Of a stretch of DNA of 64,000 nt, positions 29,243 to 40,901 are shown piece after piece. This DNA comes from Leishmania mexicana MHOM/GT/2001/U1103. Taxonomy: Eukaryota > Euglenozoa > Kinetoplastea > Trypanosomatida > Trypanosomatidae. Where the stretch lies: the NCBI RefSeq assembly GCF_000234665.1, contig NC_018338.1, positions 1,635,262-1,699,261 on the forward strand, read 5' to 3'. The notes below the pieces were generated by a model. It worked only from the letters and a program-made list of their open reading frames with translations. It was not told the DNA's origin and did not search any database. The first letter of the stretch is position 1, and every line of letters begins with the position of its first letter. Both the position numbers and the translations under genes were made by a program.

Positions 29243-32200
29243 TTGTGCCGTGTTCCATGTGAAAAAAGTAAAGCGAGATTCACCGCTGAACGTTTTTTCG
29301 TGTCTCTTCTCCCACAGGAGTACCTAGCATTGAGGAAGCTCCTCTCTCGCACCTTCGCGCTCTGCACACACACACACACACTCACATGCGCACTTACCAG
29401 TGATGAACAAGCGACAAAGTGCAAACACTGAGGAAATAAAGTGACGAGAATGCCAGCATCGAATGCTTCTCAAGGGAGCAGGAACGCGATGTGACCCTTG
29501 TACAGTGTATGCCTGGTATGTGCACAGAGTGACACACGTACTCACACACATTCCTGGCTCGCGCCACCACTTCATCCCACCCAGACGCTCGCAGTCGCAT
29601 CCCTGCTCAGTGCATGTGCCCTCTTCTGACGCACCTGGCTGGATTGCTCGCTCCTCTACCTCTGCTACCTTCCCGCGACGCTTCACGTTAAGCATCGCAC
29701 GGTACTGCCCTTGGACTTTCTTCCCTGCCCCCTTCCCCACCCTACCTGGCTCTCTCTCTTTTCGCGTCGCTTCCGCTGGGGGATAATAACCTGAATCTGT
29801 CGCCCCAATTCGTGCTGATCGTCTTGGTGCCTGCATTGGTGCATCGACGTCAACACACGCCTCCGTCGAACGGCTGGTGGCTTTCTCCTCCTCTTGCATG
29901 CAATATTGCTGTATGACGCAACACAGAATCGGCACACACACGCACACGCACACGCTCCCTTGTCACCCCACTAAAGCAAAGTAACTGTCACAAGCGACAA
30001 AAGTTTCCTCCACACGTTTTGGTTGTTGTTTTTTTTTCCTTTTGCGCGCGCGTGTTTTTGTGTGTTCTTTGTTCTTTGTTTTCCTCTCTATTCTTGCGTC
30101 CCCTCATCTGACTCGCGGACCCTCCTCCGATACCCTTCCTTTGCCGTCGCCCTTTTATTTTTGTTTTCGACACCCTTCATCAGCTACTCTACAGTGCCCC
30201 TCCCTCCCACCCACCCACCCACATACTCACAGCACACCACCTCCGGCACGCTCGCAGTCTTTTTTTTGTCGCTTCTCTGTCTCTCTTTCTCTCACATCGA
30301 CCGCGATCCTACGCTCCCGCTTTCCAAAAGAACAAAAAAAGAAGGGAAAACGTGCACGAGAAGGTGCCACATTCGCCCAGGGAGTAGCAAGAAAGGGCCG
30401 ACCGAAAAACCTTACAAGTCGCCTGTCCACCCCACTCAACTCAGTCATCATCGCGTCGCCCTCTCGTCAACCTCTGCGTTCCGCGTCTTGCAACAGAGAC
30501 ACACAAGAAAAGAAAAAGCAAAGAAACTTTTTTTGTCTTCCTACACTTTTCACTCTCACTGTTATCGGCTTCTGTTCTTTTTCGGGCCTTATTCTACGCC
30601 ACTGTGCACCCACCCGCCCACTCTCCCACACAAACTGAGTGCAGGTGACACGTCTCAGAAGCGCTGAACCGCAACCTCCTTGAGAAACCAGTGCATACAC
30701 CAGGTCTCTCTCGTAACTTTTTTTTGGTTCTTGTTCTCGCCAGCCTCGCCGTTCTCCCTTCCTCGTCCACTTCTCTCACCCACCACGAAGTCTTTGGCAC
30801 CTCTCTCGTCTCGACTACAACCCCCCAAGCGACCTCTCACACACGTTGTGGGCAGGGGTCTCTCTGGAAGCTGATCTCTCCTTCTGCCCGTGCTTCCCTC
30901 CCTTTCCACTCCCCTTCCCTCCCTCCTTCCTCCTCATTTCCCACACGATTTGGAGTGGCTTCACTTCACCTATTGATTCTTCTGTGCGTATCCCTCCCTC
31001 TCTTCGAGGTCCTGGCACGCGAGCTCGTGGTTGTAGGGCTTCTTTTTGATTTGTTCCACTCCTCGTTTTTGCCGTTCCCTATTCGGGAGATCGCACTGAC
31101 CTATCAGTTCTGTTTTTCGTCGTTTTTCATCATCTCTCTTTCATTCGGTGGCCCCTCCACCGCCCTCTCCCACCCCCTCCCTCTTCGCTCCGTTCTCCAT
31201 CTACACAATCTTCTCTTTTTTCTCCCTTTTCCCTCTTCTGATTCGCTGTCTTGTCCAGCTGTGACAAGCGGCCCGTCTCTACTCCTTTCGTTGTGTGGAC
31301 ACTTCTCCTGTCCCCCTCTCCTCGTTTGCTCATTCCTTTCACTCGCCCCCTCCCCCTCTTTCTCTCTCTCTTTGATTTCATGTGTGTGCGCGTGCGTGTG
31401 TGTTGTTTTCCGTCCCACCTCATTTTTCCCTCGTTTTGTTTATTTTTTTTTCTTCGCTCTTTTGAACTAGTCCGCACATCTTTCGCTCAGCTTTGTCGCC
31501 CTTTCCTCGTCTCCTCTTGCCTGTCCGTCCTCGACGCAAGTCACCACGTCGAGCTTCGCGTCCTATCTCCCACACCCACGACGCCCATCCTCCATACCCT
31601 TTCACTCCATCAGCCACGCGCACGGACAGAAGTCTTTTTGTTGCCCCTCTCGCCCCACTTTCACCGCTTCCGCCTCGTGTGTGTGTGTGAGTGCGCTGTG
31701 AGCCGGCTTGCGTATTTCGTCTCGCAACAGAGACTTTCAAGGAGGCAATCAAGCTGTGTAGCGAGTGCGTGCACCGAGAAAGAAGCAAGATCGTTTGTCA
31801 AGACAGGGACTACCCGTATTGCGTGACACACTGAGAGTAAGGTGTGCCTCTACACCCGCTGATACTCTTTTTGAACCCTTTCCCTCACCCGCACCCGTGT
31901 TTCTCTTGACGCTCCGCCCCCTTCCCCACACCACACATACAAACGCGCCTCTCTGGACTTGGTCCACTTCCATCTCCTCAGTACCTGCTCTCCTTTGCCG
32001 TTCAACCCTCAGCGTCTCCTCCTCGCCCACCCCTCTTCCCGTCGATCCCACAGTTCTCTGTGGGTGGTGCTCTCGCCTGCATCTTCGTGATCGTTTGGCG
32101 GAAAAGTCCCTACCCGCTGTTCTCTGCCGTTTGTACGCCGCTGCCGCTCTGCCGCACGGCTGTCATTTTCTTTTTTTCATTGTTTGCTCCCCGCCACCCC

Positions 32201-33212
32201 CTCCCTCCTCCCCTTCCTTTGTTCTGTGTGCTTTTTTTTTTCATTGGCTCCTCTCCTAGAGGCTGAGTGCCACGCGAGTATTCAACCCACCTGTGTAGGA
32301 CGAGGGGCGAAGAGGCTTCACATTGCAAGAGCATAGGCAGGGAACACAATCTCTTTAGGCCTCCCTTACTGTGCTCGGGCATCACCGCTTCTCTCTTTGT
32401 TTCTCCAGTTGCGACGTACGCGGTTTCTGCAGTACAGCCAAACACACAAAAATACATAACCATTTGTGCAGCCTGGGTACACCGCCTATACGTTCGCATC
32501 TACCCTTGGCCGAACACGCTCGATTCAAACAAGCTTCTCCTTATTTTCCCATCTCCTGCGTTTTTTTTGTGTTGTGGTGGTCTCAGTTGGACTGACGGCC
32601 CACCGGGTTCCTCTCACCCTTGCCCCTCCTCGCGCTGACCTTCACTGTAAAAGAGAGAGTGGCGAAGGCGCAAAGAAAAAAAGGAGGTAACTAAACGAAA
32701 AAGAAAGTTCAACGGGAAAAAAGAAAACGAACAGCTTATAGTCATTCCGGCACTGTCGGGCATCACGTCCAGCGAGTTCAGCAATCCCGTTTCTACCACC
32801 CGCCATCACCCTCCTCCTCGAACGCACCCTCGATATTTCACCGCGGCACATCCACAACACAAACGAGTTTCTCCCTCTGCCATTTGGTCTGTGTGTGTGT
32901 GCGTGCTTCATAACCGTGCTGGTTTTTTGTCTTTAGTCGTCCTGTACGTGGGCTTTCCTCCCCTCCCTTTCCCTCTATTGCGTGCACGGGTTATTCTCCT
33001 ATATGGTCCTTTGAGCCCACCGTCTCCCTTTTTTTCGCCTATTATCATCTTTTTTTTCTATATAGCTTAGTTGTCGCTGTTCTTCTCTTCATCGCGCGCT
33101 CTGTGCGTGCGTGCGTGCGCGGGCGTGTGTGTGTATGTGTGTCTAAGTGCCTTTCCTGTTTTCCTCTTTTCTTTGCTCTTTCTCTTCATCGTTCCTTTTC
33201 AATCCTGTTACC

Positions 33213-33312
33213 NNNNNNNNNNNNNNNNNNNNNNNNNNNNNNNNNNNNNNNNNNNNNNNNNNNNNNNNNNNNNNNNNNNNNNNNNNNNNNNNNNNNNNNN
33301 NNNNNNNNNNNN
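33213..33312. other. Assembly gap (100 N)
   Basis: Exactly 100 N, the conventional filler for a gap of unknown size. It lies in CT-rich sequence about 190 bases before the CCCH gene start, so the true leader length of that gene is unknown. Confidence 0.99.
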
Positions 33313-33477
33313 CGTCCACTTATCACCTCTTGTGTTCTGTCGTTTTACCATCCCTCTCGGCCTCCTTCTCTTGGCCCTTTCCGTTCTTCTGTTGTCGTTG
33401 GTGTTGCCCCTCCCCTCCCCTCCCCCACTTCTGCCTGTTACGATATTTACAGGCACCCGCTGAACGAATTGTATCAC

Positions 33478-33492
33478 TTTTTTTTGTGATTA
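33478..33492 (+). promoter_or_regulatory. Probable trans-splice acceptor for CCCH gene
   Basis: An octa-T tract is followed by GTGATTAG with the AG at 33491-33492, eight bases before the ATG. An alternative CAG lies at about 33450-33452. Confidence 0.5.
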
Positions 33493-33499
33493 GGTCTCC

Positions 33500-34303
33500 A
33501 TGTCGGGCATGTATCACGGTGCGCCTACGCCGCCGCAGCGTCCCAAAATGGCGTCCATCGTGTACGTGCCAAGCTCTCAACCAAACCCAGTGGCCTACTA
33601 CACTGCGGAGTCGGTCATTAATCCGCAGTCTATACAACAGCTTCCGCAACATCAAGTTCCGCTTGTATACCCAGACACCTCGACCCAGCAGCGCATGCAG
33701 GCACCACAGCCGCAGGTGCTCATCTCTGAGAGCTTTTCTACCGAGGCGACCCCTTTTTACGCTTACCAACCGGCGCCGCACGAAACGAGCAGCAGCACCA
33801 GCAGCCTAGTCTGCCTCGTTCCCACGGTCACCGCTACCAATTCGCCGCAGCTGCCGATGCTGATTCAGTCGCTCGGTTCTAGCACCATCAGCTTCCATTC
33901 CGATCCGGCTTTGCGAACTCAGGAAACGCACGCTACACCACAGGTGATGCAGCAGATGCTGACAACAGACTACATGCAGGTCTCGATGGAGACCCCGGTG
34001 CCTCTGTCGCAGTCCGCGGTCGACCCTGCCGCCAAGACAAACGTGGTGAACTCTTCTGAGGTATGCCGTCACTACATTAATGGCCGCTGCAACCGCCGCA
34101 AGTGTCGTTTTCTTCACCCTGGCGTGCGTAGCCCACTCATGCCCTCCCACGTACCCTATACGCCTTGCGATTTAACACCGATCATGAAAACCCCGTCGTT
34201 CGCCCAAGTGTCTCCGTTGACACCATACTCCTCTCTTTCAACAGCTTCGGTGAATAGCTTCAGTGTTCCCCCTTCCACTTCGTGGGAAACCATCCTGTGG
34301 TGA
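33500..34303 (+). CDS. Single CCCH zinc-finger protein, candidate mRNA regulator
   Basis: A 267-residue protein with one CCCH finger of spacing C-x7-C-x4-C-x3-H (Cys189, Cys197, Cys202, His206), in a context VCRHYINGRC that is typical of RNA-binding CCCH fingers. The rest is low complexity: Gln/Pro-rich (residues 25-80), Ser/Thr-rich, with a Trp-containing C-terminus (SWETILW). In trypanosomatids, small single-finger CCCH proteins commonly bind 3' UTRs and control stage-specific mRNA stability or translation. A role in differentiation is a family-level inference. The unusually long spacers on both sides suggest a long, possibly regulated mRNA. The start is the first ATG after the acceptor; another Met follows at residue 4. 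Confidence 0.85.
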   Translation: MSGMYHGAPTPPQRPKMASIVYVPSSQPNPVAYYTAESVINPQSIQQLPQHQVPLVYPDTSTQQRMQAPQPQVLISESFSTEATPFYAYQPAPHETSSSTSSLVCLVPTVTATNSPQLPMLIQSLGSSTISFHSDPALRTQETHATPQVMQQMLTTDYMQVSMETPVPLSQSAVDPAAKTNVVNSSEVCRHYINGRCNRRKCRFLHPGVRSPLMPSHVPYTPCDLTPIMKTPSFAQVSPLTPYSSLSTASVNSFSVPPSTSWETILW

Positions 34304-35294
34304 GCAACAGCCTCACAAAGTGTACGATGCGGTGTGCTTTGCTTTGGAATGATTCGGTCGTGCTTTTAGCAAGGGAAATCAACCAAAGAAGGGCCGTACG
34401 TGCGTGATGGAGATACGTTCGATTACATTTTTTTCGTTGTGTGTGAGAAAAAGAAGCCTCTCACCCTCACTCCACATCAAAAAACGCAGGAGGAGGTTCG
34501 GTCGAGAAGAAAGGGAGACGCACCAGAAGTGGCAGGCAGCAAACGGCAGTGGCGCCCACAGTCCAGGCTATTCGAAGTCGTGCCAGTGTGTCGCTCCTCC
34601 AGCGTCGACGGTGACGCACGAGGTTGATCGTATCGCTTTACCCCACTGCCCCGCCGAAGAACTGCCGATGTGCCGCGCCCCTTCTCTCGCATCCGCCGTC
34701 CTGCGATGCTTGTTCTTTTCCCGTTTACTTTCGTTCTTTTTTTTTATTCTCTGCCACGTGTGTGGTTGTTTACTTCTTTTTTTTGCCAACGCTGCTCCAC
34801 GTCTCACTGCGCTCCGCGGTGACGTGTGCTTATTCATGTTCCCTCTTCTTTGATCCCTTCCCCCAACTGTGGACCATCTGCTGTTGAAGAGAGTGTGGAT
34901 GTCATCAACGTACCCGTGTGACTGAGTTCATGTTTTGTGCTCTATGGATGTGTTAAAGGTTGAGCCTACGGTGATGATGCTTGAGCGCAGGTATGACAGG
35001 TCACCTGTATCTGTGTATGTGATACTGTCACGGCAATCATCTCGTCAACTCACGGACCCCCCTCCACCCCCACTTTTTTTTCTTCTTCAGACATGCACTG
35101 TTGGTTTTGCTGTATCTCACACATCCGCATTTGCTTGTTCCCCTTCGACTGCTTCTTTTCTTTTTTGTTCTTCTCGCTTCACGTGCGTCCGGACCCATCG
35201 AGCTGCGCATGTGTATGAGGGTCGCTGCTTTCATGTACTGTTGGCGTACGCATATGTGCACGTTCACCTGAGGCTCTCCCTTCACCCTTATTGG

Positions 35295-35758
35295 CCTCCG
35301 TCTTTTACTGTGTAGCGTCGACCTCGTCCTTTCATGACGGGGGAACACACATCAGTGCCCCAACTCTTTCTGTGTATGGGAAGAGGCAAAACAGCCCTTC
35401 CCCTATCCCCTGCCAATGCAGAGCCCCAGGTCCTCTGGCGCTGACAGGCTCACGCGTCTACGCCGTAGGGAAGCCAGTGCGATGCATCGCCACGGATGTC
35501 GGCAGTGTGTCAGGTGTTGGATGGCGTTGCGTCGGAGCGGCCGGCGTCCGCGCGGCACCAACGCATCTCTCACCCGGCGACCGGCACGATGGGGGAGGCG
35601 GCTGGGCGGCGTCGGGCGAGGCAAAGGAGGGGAGGAAGGCTGGTAGAGCACGAGGCAGGGGGCGTCGTGCTCTCTGACGACTGCGTCGGCGCGTTGCTGT
35701 AAGGCTCGTGTGGGGAGTGGCGTTGACGTCATGGCCAGTGGCAGAGAAGCGGACGCGT
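35295..35758 (+). repeat. 464-bp interspersed repeat copy 1, SIDER-like retroposon candidate
   Basis: It aligns without indels to 58107-58570 (constant offset 22812) with 10 differences, all transitions, about 98% identical. It is followed directly by an A-rich stretch, as expected for a retroposon tail. It lies about 1 kb downstream of the CCCH stop codon. Length, A tail and 3' UTR position match the SIDER elements known from Leishmania 3' UTRs, some of which promote mRNA decay. The family label is from memory and unverified. Confidence 0.75.
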
Positions 35759-35905
35759 GAAAAGAAAAACGCTTCTAACGGGTCAGCCTCCATGGGTGTA
35801 GACATATCATCTCTTTTTCTGTTGGGTGACTTTTTGTTTTCATTTTTTTGTTTGTCTGTGGCGTTGCTGTTGTTTTTTGCTCGAGTGGTGAAGCGTCGGC
35901 CTCTT

Positions 35906-35923
35906 TTATTTATATATAAATAA
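35906..35923 (+). other. 18-bp perfect AT palindrome with ARE-like nonamer
   Basis: The 18 bases TTATTTATATATAAATAA are self-complementary and contain a UUAUUUAUA nonamer of the AU-rich element type. It lies about 150 bases after repeat copy 1 in the probable 3' UTR of the CCCH gene. Confidence 0.6.
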
Positions 35924-36308
35924 TTCTGAGAACTCCTTCTGCTATTTGCCTTAGCCTCTTAGTTTTTCTTGTTGGAGAGGGCTCGTGGGCTCTTGACGCC
36001 ACGCCGTCACCGATATCACCGCTGCTGTCGGTTTAGGGTAAATATGTCGCTGTCGACTTCTTTGTTGTTGATTTGCGGCTCCTGTGCGTATGAGAACTGT
36101 TGTTATGTGCGCATGTCTGCACAAGGGACTGTTCTCTCTCTTTCTGTCGTTGTTACCGTTGTGAAAACGCTACTGACATGTTCGGCGGCGGTGGATAGGG
36201 CTTTCACATGCATCTTGACACGACTTTTTTTTGTGATTGTATGTGTGCGTGTGCGCGGCTTAGTATCTGCGTTGTGAGCGTCACAGGAGCAAATCACCTT
36301 TTGTTCTG

Positions 36309-36342
36309 CTTGACTGCATTTATAAGAACGCATGCAGTCAAG
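36309..36342 (+). other. Perfect 11-bp stem-loop
   Basis: Arms 36309-36319 and 36332-36342 are exact complements around a 12-base loop. Two further G-U pairs are possible at the base. It lies in the same probable 3' UTR, about 2 kb after the CCCH stop. Confidence 0.7.
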
Positions 36343-39300
36343 TGCATGCTGTGGGACAGACTTTAGCATCCCTCTCTGTTCTCACGACGCGGCCGGCGTC
36401 GCCGCTCTCACTTGCAGCACACCTTGTGCTCATGGAAGGTGGCGATTTTGTGGCACGCGATGGCGTATGTTGACCAGAGGATCAAAAAAATTAACCAATG
36501 GGAATGAGATTGACTGAAAGAAAGCATGAAAAGCCCCCGAGTATCAGAGGCGGATCGTGTGTGTGTGTGTGCACCCTCTCCTTTGAATGCTTTCGGGAAT
36601 GGTCTTCTCTTCCCTAACTTGATTTTTGTCTTTGTGGGTGGTGAAACTGGAACATGCAGAAGTAGAAAAGAAAGGAGAGGTGTAAGAGACTACATTCGCT
36701 ATACAATGTCCTTCCTCAACCGTGGTTTGTTTTTTTCGTGTGTGCCTTTACCGATATCCGCATGATTGATGTGGATCTTTTACCTCTCTCACGTCCGCTA
36801 ACGCCCTTCTCCCGCCCCTGTTCGAACTACAACACCTGCTACCCTCATGACTGCGTCCTGGTCCCGCTCCATCTGCGCCCTCACACGCTTATGGGCTTGC
36901 TCACAAGTGAACACACAAAGTAGTCAAATGTGCCAATCACCGCACATTTCTTTTCTGTTTCACCGAACGTCTCTTCCGTGTCTAGAGAGCACGGCAGTTC
37001 TTTTTTTTTTTCTTTTTCGTTCTTTCTTTTTGCTGTTCTTCTTTTCTCTGTTGTCGTGTTGCGTGCTTCGGTGCACGTGGATGATGGATGCCGTCGACCG
37101 CAAAAAAGCGTTCGATGTTTTTCCAGAGCGGTTCCTTCTCTTCCTCCCATCAAACTCGATCCCCCTCTGTTTCGCCCTCCATCCCCATTCCCATCAGAGA
37201 CGGAGACGAGTTTGAACTCATTTATGAAAGTGAGCCGAAGAGGTACGGAAGGTTTGCGCGACCACGAACGGGTGTGTGTGTGTACTCTTTTCTCTCTTCT
37301 CGCTTCGCTTGTTATTTGCCTTTTTTTGTTTTCTGGCGCTGTGGACTACCATTGTCCCCTCCGTCAAGCGTGAAAGAGCATCCCAGATGCTTCTCCTGTG
37401 TGGCAGTGACCCTCTCTCTAAAACGCTGCAATCACACTCGTGCCTCACCCAACGCAATAATCCACCAACCCCAACCCTCGTTTTTCTCTTTTGTTGTACT
37501 CCTTTCCTAGCGATGAATTCGCACCGCTGCGGTGACCCTTGTTCTTTGACTAACTCCTGTGCCATGGAAACGTCGAAACACCTCCCTGTACCTCTTGAGT
37601 TTTTGTTTTGAACAGTCTCCTCCACTCAAGCCTCGCGGCACAAGTTGCTCTCTACTGCAATATGGTGAGACAGGAAAAAAGGAAGGTGTACGCCTTGCTC
37701 AACGTCCTTTGCCATGACCGCCGCGTTGCATTGTCATCCACAGGCACGCGTGCGTGTATTATGTTGTGTTTTCTTTTTTGTTGTTGCTTGTTCTTTCTTT
37801 CCAAGGCTGCTTGCTTGCTCTCCCTTTTTGTTTGAATAGCGTATGTGTGTATGTATGTGTCTGTCTGTGTCTGTGTGGCATTCTGCGTAGATACGAGCAC
37901 ACACATATATATATATACATGATACATATTAAAGCGCTGCTTGGATTAGGTGAATCAAAGGACTCTCTCCTTCTCGCTCGCATTTCATCTCCATCAAAAA
38001 TCAACTCTTCACGTGTTCTCTCTCCCCCTACTTCCTCGTGATGCTTTTTTTTAAATATGTGTGTGTGTTTTAGTGCTTTTATGCCTTCCTCTCTCCTTCT
38101 TTCTAAATATCCATTACCTCTCGCTTCGTCTCCCCCTCCCCCCCACTCCCCACTCCCCACCCTAATACTCTCATCAAACACACACGCACAAGCGCAGAAA
38201 AAAGGGGAAAAAACAAGAACAACAAGGGTACCAGCTGTGGAGGTGGGCTGATTGCAATCGAAGGATAGAGAGAGAAGTCAAATGGCCTGTGAAAGGACAC
38301 GACGCAACCGAACAACGAAAGCGGAGAAGAGTCTCAAGGTGAAGAGTGGCACTTGAATAAAAAGAGACGAATGACAGTTGTTCTTTGTGTGTCTCGTACA
38401 TGTGAGCGTCTCCTACTACGTCTACTGTGTCTGGTGTCTGTGTCCGGAGAGAAGGGAGTACTCACGATAGCACCGTTGACTAAACATTACCCACTGCCTG
38501 CCTATCTTGTCTTCTGTCTTCTTTTTATCATTTTCATTTTCTTTGCTTCTCTTTTTTTAGGGGTGCATTATTGAAGGCCTCTTGTCGGTGGAGACGCGGT
38601 GGTCCGTCGTGTGTCTCATCGTGTGTGCTGTGTGTGTGTTTGTGTGTGTTGTGGGGAGTAGTTTCGGGGGGGGGTCGGCACTTGAAAGCAGCAGGAATCG
38701 GTGGAAGTCCCGTCAACGCTTCCCTCTTCTCAGAAGCGCACACGAAAAGAGATTAGCGATATGGGGTATGCGTGCAGAAGGCTGCTCAACGTTTCCTTCA
38801 CGGTTGCGGTTTTGCCTGCCTGCTTTTCCTTCTCCGGTCACCTCTTTGTGTTCTCGCTTCTCGCGCCCTCTTCGTGTGCCATGAATCCACACTCATACGA
38901 CGATTGACAGGAGGAAGCACTGGTCGCTCATCATACAAAGAGAGCAAAGCAACAACGAAAAAAAAAGACGACGCGTGTGTGCGTACATGTGCAGAAGAAA
39001 TGGCAGTCGTCAACAGCAACAGCATGCCAAACAGATGCAGAGGCGATGGTGGTGGTGGTCGAGGGGGGAGGGGCATTCCAGTCGCTTGAAAGGCGACGCG
39101 GCGTTATGTTCAAGTGCGTCTCTTACCCTCGTCCCCCTCTCGCATGCGTTTTGTTGCTGTGTCTGATTCTGCATACATTGGCCTCGGGTGCCGTATACGG
39201 AAGGCACGCACTAAACATGTAGTGCTGCGACAATACCGGTGCAAACTGGCCGAACCTCGCAGTGAAGCTGAGTCCGTAAAATACCGACACACGTGTGCGC

Positions 39301-39602
39301 AGGTGGACATTCAGAGTCTTCTGCTTCCTTGCTCCTCGATGACCTCTCCCATGCCCACCTTACATCTTGGCCCATAGCCGCGACCGTTTTCTTCGATCAC
39401 CCTCTACACCTCTTGTTTGACGTGAGCATAACGCGAATACTCACCCTGACCACCCTTGCTGGCACACAAACAGATCGGCAAGCTAAAACCACCGCTTAAC
39501 GTGCACTTGGGCACCCACACGCACGTACGCACGCACACGCACACACACACAGACACGCGTTTCCGATCCCTCTGCTACCCGGTTGTGGTGCTACTGTTCA
39601 CT

Positions 39603-39642
39603 ATTATTATTATTTCGCGGTGTTCCTCGCTTTGCACTTCAG
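39603..39642 (+). promoter_or_regulatory. Probable trans-splice acceptor for SmF
   Basis: T/C-rich sequence ends in TTTGCACTTCAG with the AG at 39641-39642, 41 bases before the ATG at 39684. It supports the short reading of SmF. Confidence 0.55.
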
Positions 39643-39683
39643 CATCGGCAAAGGTTTGTGACGGATTCTTCCTCGGCGCAAGT

Positions 39684-39914
39684 ATGGAGTCCAACGTCCC
39701 TGGAGCGTTTCTGCACAGCCTTGTCGGCAAAAAGGTGCTTGTGAAGAGCAAGTGGGGCCCGGTGTACGAGGGTAACCTTGTAAGCTGCGACACGTTCATG
39801 AACCTGCAGCTGCGCAATGCGGTAGAGCACGCGAAACAGGACACCGAACTGGGTGAGATGCTGTTGCGCAACAACAACATCCTGTACATCCGTGAGGAAG
39901 CCAGCGCGTCCTGA
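39684..39914 (+). CDS. SmF: Spliceosomal Sm core protein F (SmF)
   Basis: A 76-residue protein, the normal size for SmF. The Sm1 motif is visible in [20 protein letters not shown], with the SmF-typical Lys-Trp-Gly, followed by a D-x-F-MNLQL block, and the Sm2 motif is NNILYIRE. SmF is part of the seven-member Sm ring on U1, U2, U4, U5 and, in trypanosomatids, the SL RNA, so it acts in trans-splicing in the nucleus. The open frame continues upstream to 39456, but the splice acceptor and family length point to 39684. Confidence 0.93.
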   Translation: MESNVPGAFLHSLVGKKVLVKSKWGPVYEGNLVSCDTFMNLQLRNAVEHAKQDTELGEMLLRNNNILYIREEASAS

Positions 39915-40901
39915 AAGGCAGCAGCAGAGGTGCCCCCGGGGGAAATTGCGGTACTCCATCGTTGGTAACGCCATCCCCACATGTCTCGAAGACAGCTGTG
40001 AGGGTGTTTTACCAGTGCACAGCACGCTTGATGAGCGGGATACACGAAAACGAGGCCAGGGGTGGCGGGGGGGTTACGACAGTTTTCCGTGGGATAAAAC
40101 AACGGCACCGTTGCCACTATTGAATCGTGGGCCTCTTCGTGATCTGTTGACAACAGGTGCGTGTGTTTGTTTGTTCTCGTCGCGGAACGCTCTTTATCCG
40201 TCCTCGTACATGTATGCTGACGCGTTGGTGTGTGTTGATGCGCCGGCCTTTTTGTTTGAGAAAGGAAGGCGGGCCATGAGCTGCAACTCTGCAGGTGCCG
40301 CTCCGCCGCAGTGGGTTCTGTAACAAGGACGACAAAGATCACGGCAAAAGAACGGAACTTCAGCGCGTACCATTGCATGTCGCATTCCCTCGTTTTTTTT
40401 TCTCTCTCCGTTTGTGCGGTTGTCCCTGAGTTTACGTGGGCCGTCCTCGCGAGATGTGTATCCCCTCGCTCGCGCCTCTTGCGCAGTGCCCGCGACACAA
40501 AGCGCCGCAACCGCGGTGTCGTGTGATTCCTTTTTTGTCATTGTGTCTTGCGCAGCTGGCGGTTTTTGCACGCAGAGAGGCGCGGCCTTGTGTCTTGCCA
40601 TTCGCGTTCTTTCCTTCTACCTTGCCCTCCTTTCCTCTCTTCTGTACACGGCGCGTGCACGTGCATCAAGAGAACTACTTTGATATCCACTGTGCCGCCA
40701 ACTCGCTTCTTCTCTTGTCAACAACGTTTTTGTCACGTAAACACTCTCTTCGAGTCTTGACGCAGCTTTGCACGTCATACATACGCACACACACACACAC
40801 ACCAGCACTCAATTTACGATAGTCGCCGGCGTTGTCTGCCCGGTTTTATTGAAAATACAGGACGAACAAAAACGCCAAATTTATCATCATCTCAGACCAC
40901 C
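39915..40901 (+). other. Spacer: SmF 3' UTR and p23 leader
   Basis: No supported gene on the + strand. A 311-codon minus-strand frame (39575-40510) runs antisense over SmF and is considered a shadow. A CA microsatellite lies at about 40786-40802. A candidate acceptor CAG is at 40858-40860 before the p23 ATG at 40902. Confidence 0.5.

Larger units (their letters stand above)
29243..33499 (+). other. Spacer of 4.3 kb, pyrimidine-rich, with an assembly gap
   Basis: No supported gene. From about 30000 to 32260 the + strand is strongly C/T-rich, with brief purine-rich interruptions (30325-30360, 30500-30525, 32645-32735). Many potential splice acceptors exist. The 100-N gap is at 33213-33312. Open frames here reflect composition and lack domains. 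Confidence 0.5.
34304..39683 (+). other. Spacer of 5.4 kb, no supported gene; contains repeat copy 1
   Basis: The longest gene-free stretch in the window. It holds the 464-bp repeat (35295-35758), an 18-bp AT palindrome (35906-35923), a stem-loop (36309-36342), an AT microsatellite at 37908-37920 and several T-rich tracts. At its end, a T/C-rich stretch with the AG at 39641-39642 is the likely acceptor for SmF. Much of it is probably the 3' UTR of the CCCH gene. Confidence 0.5.

Noticed and set aside
31765..32259. 164-codon + strand ORF in the long pyrimidine region
   Set aside because: It is Pro/Ser/Leu-rich as any C/T-rich frame would be; no motif.
33071..33809. Frames running through the N gap
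   Set aside because: They span unknown sequence, and the supported reading begins at 33500.
36800..36850. Possible tRNA B-box (TGTTCGAACTA)
   Set aside because: No matching A-box, acceptor stem or cloverleaf could be built around it.
39575..40510. 311-codon minus-strand frame
   Set aside because: It covers SmF in antisense, and the rest is low complexity from CA repeats.
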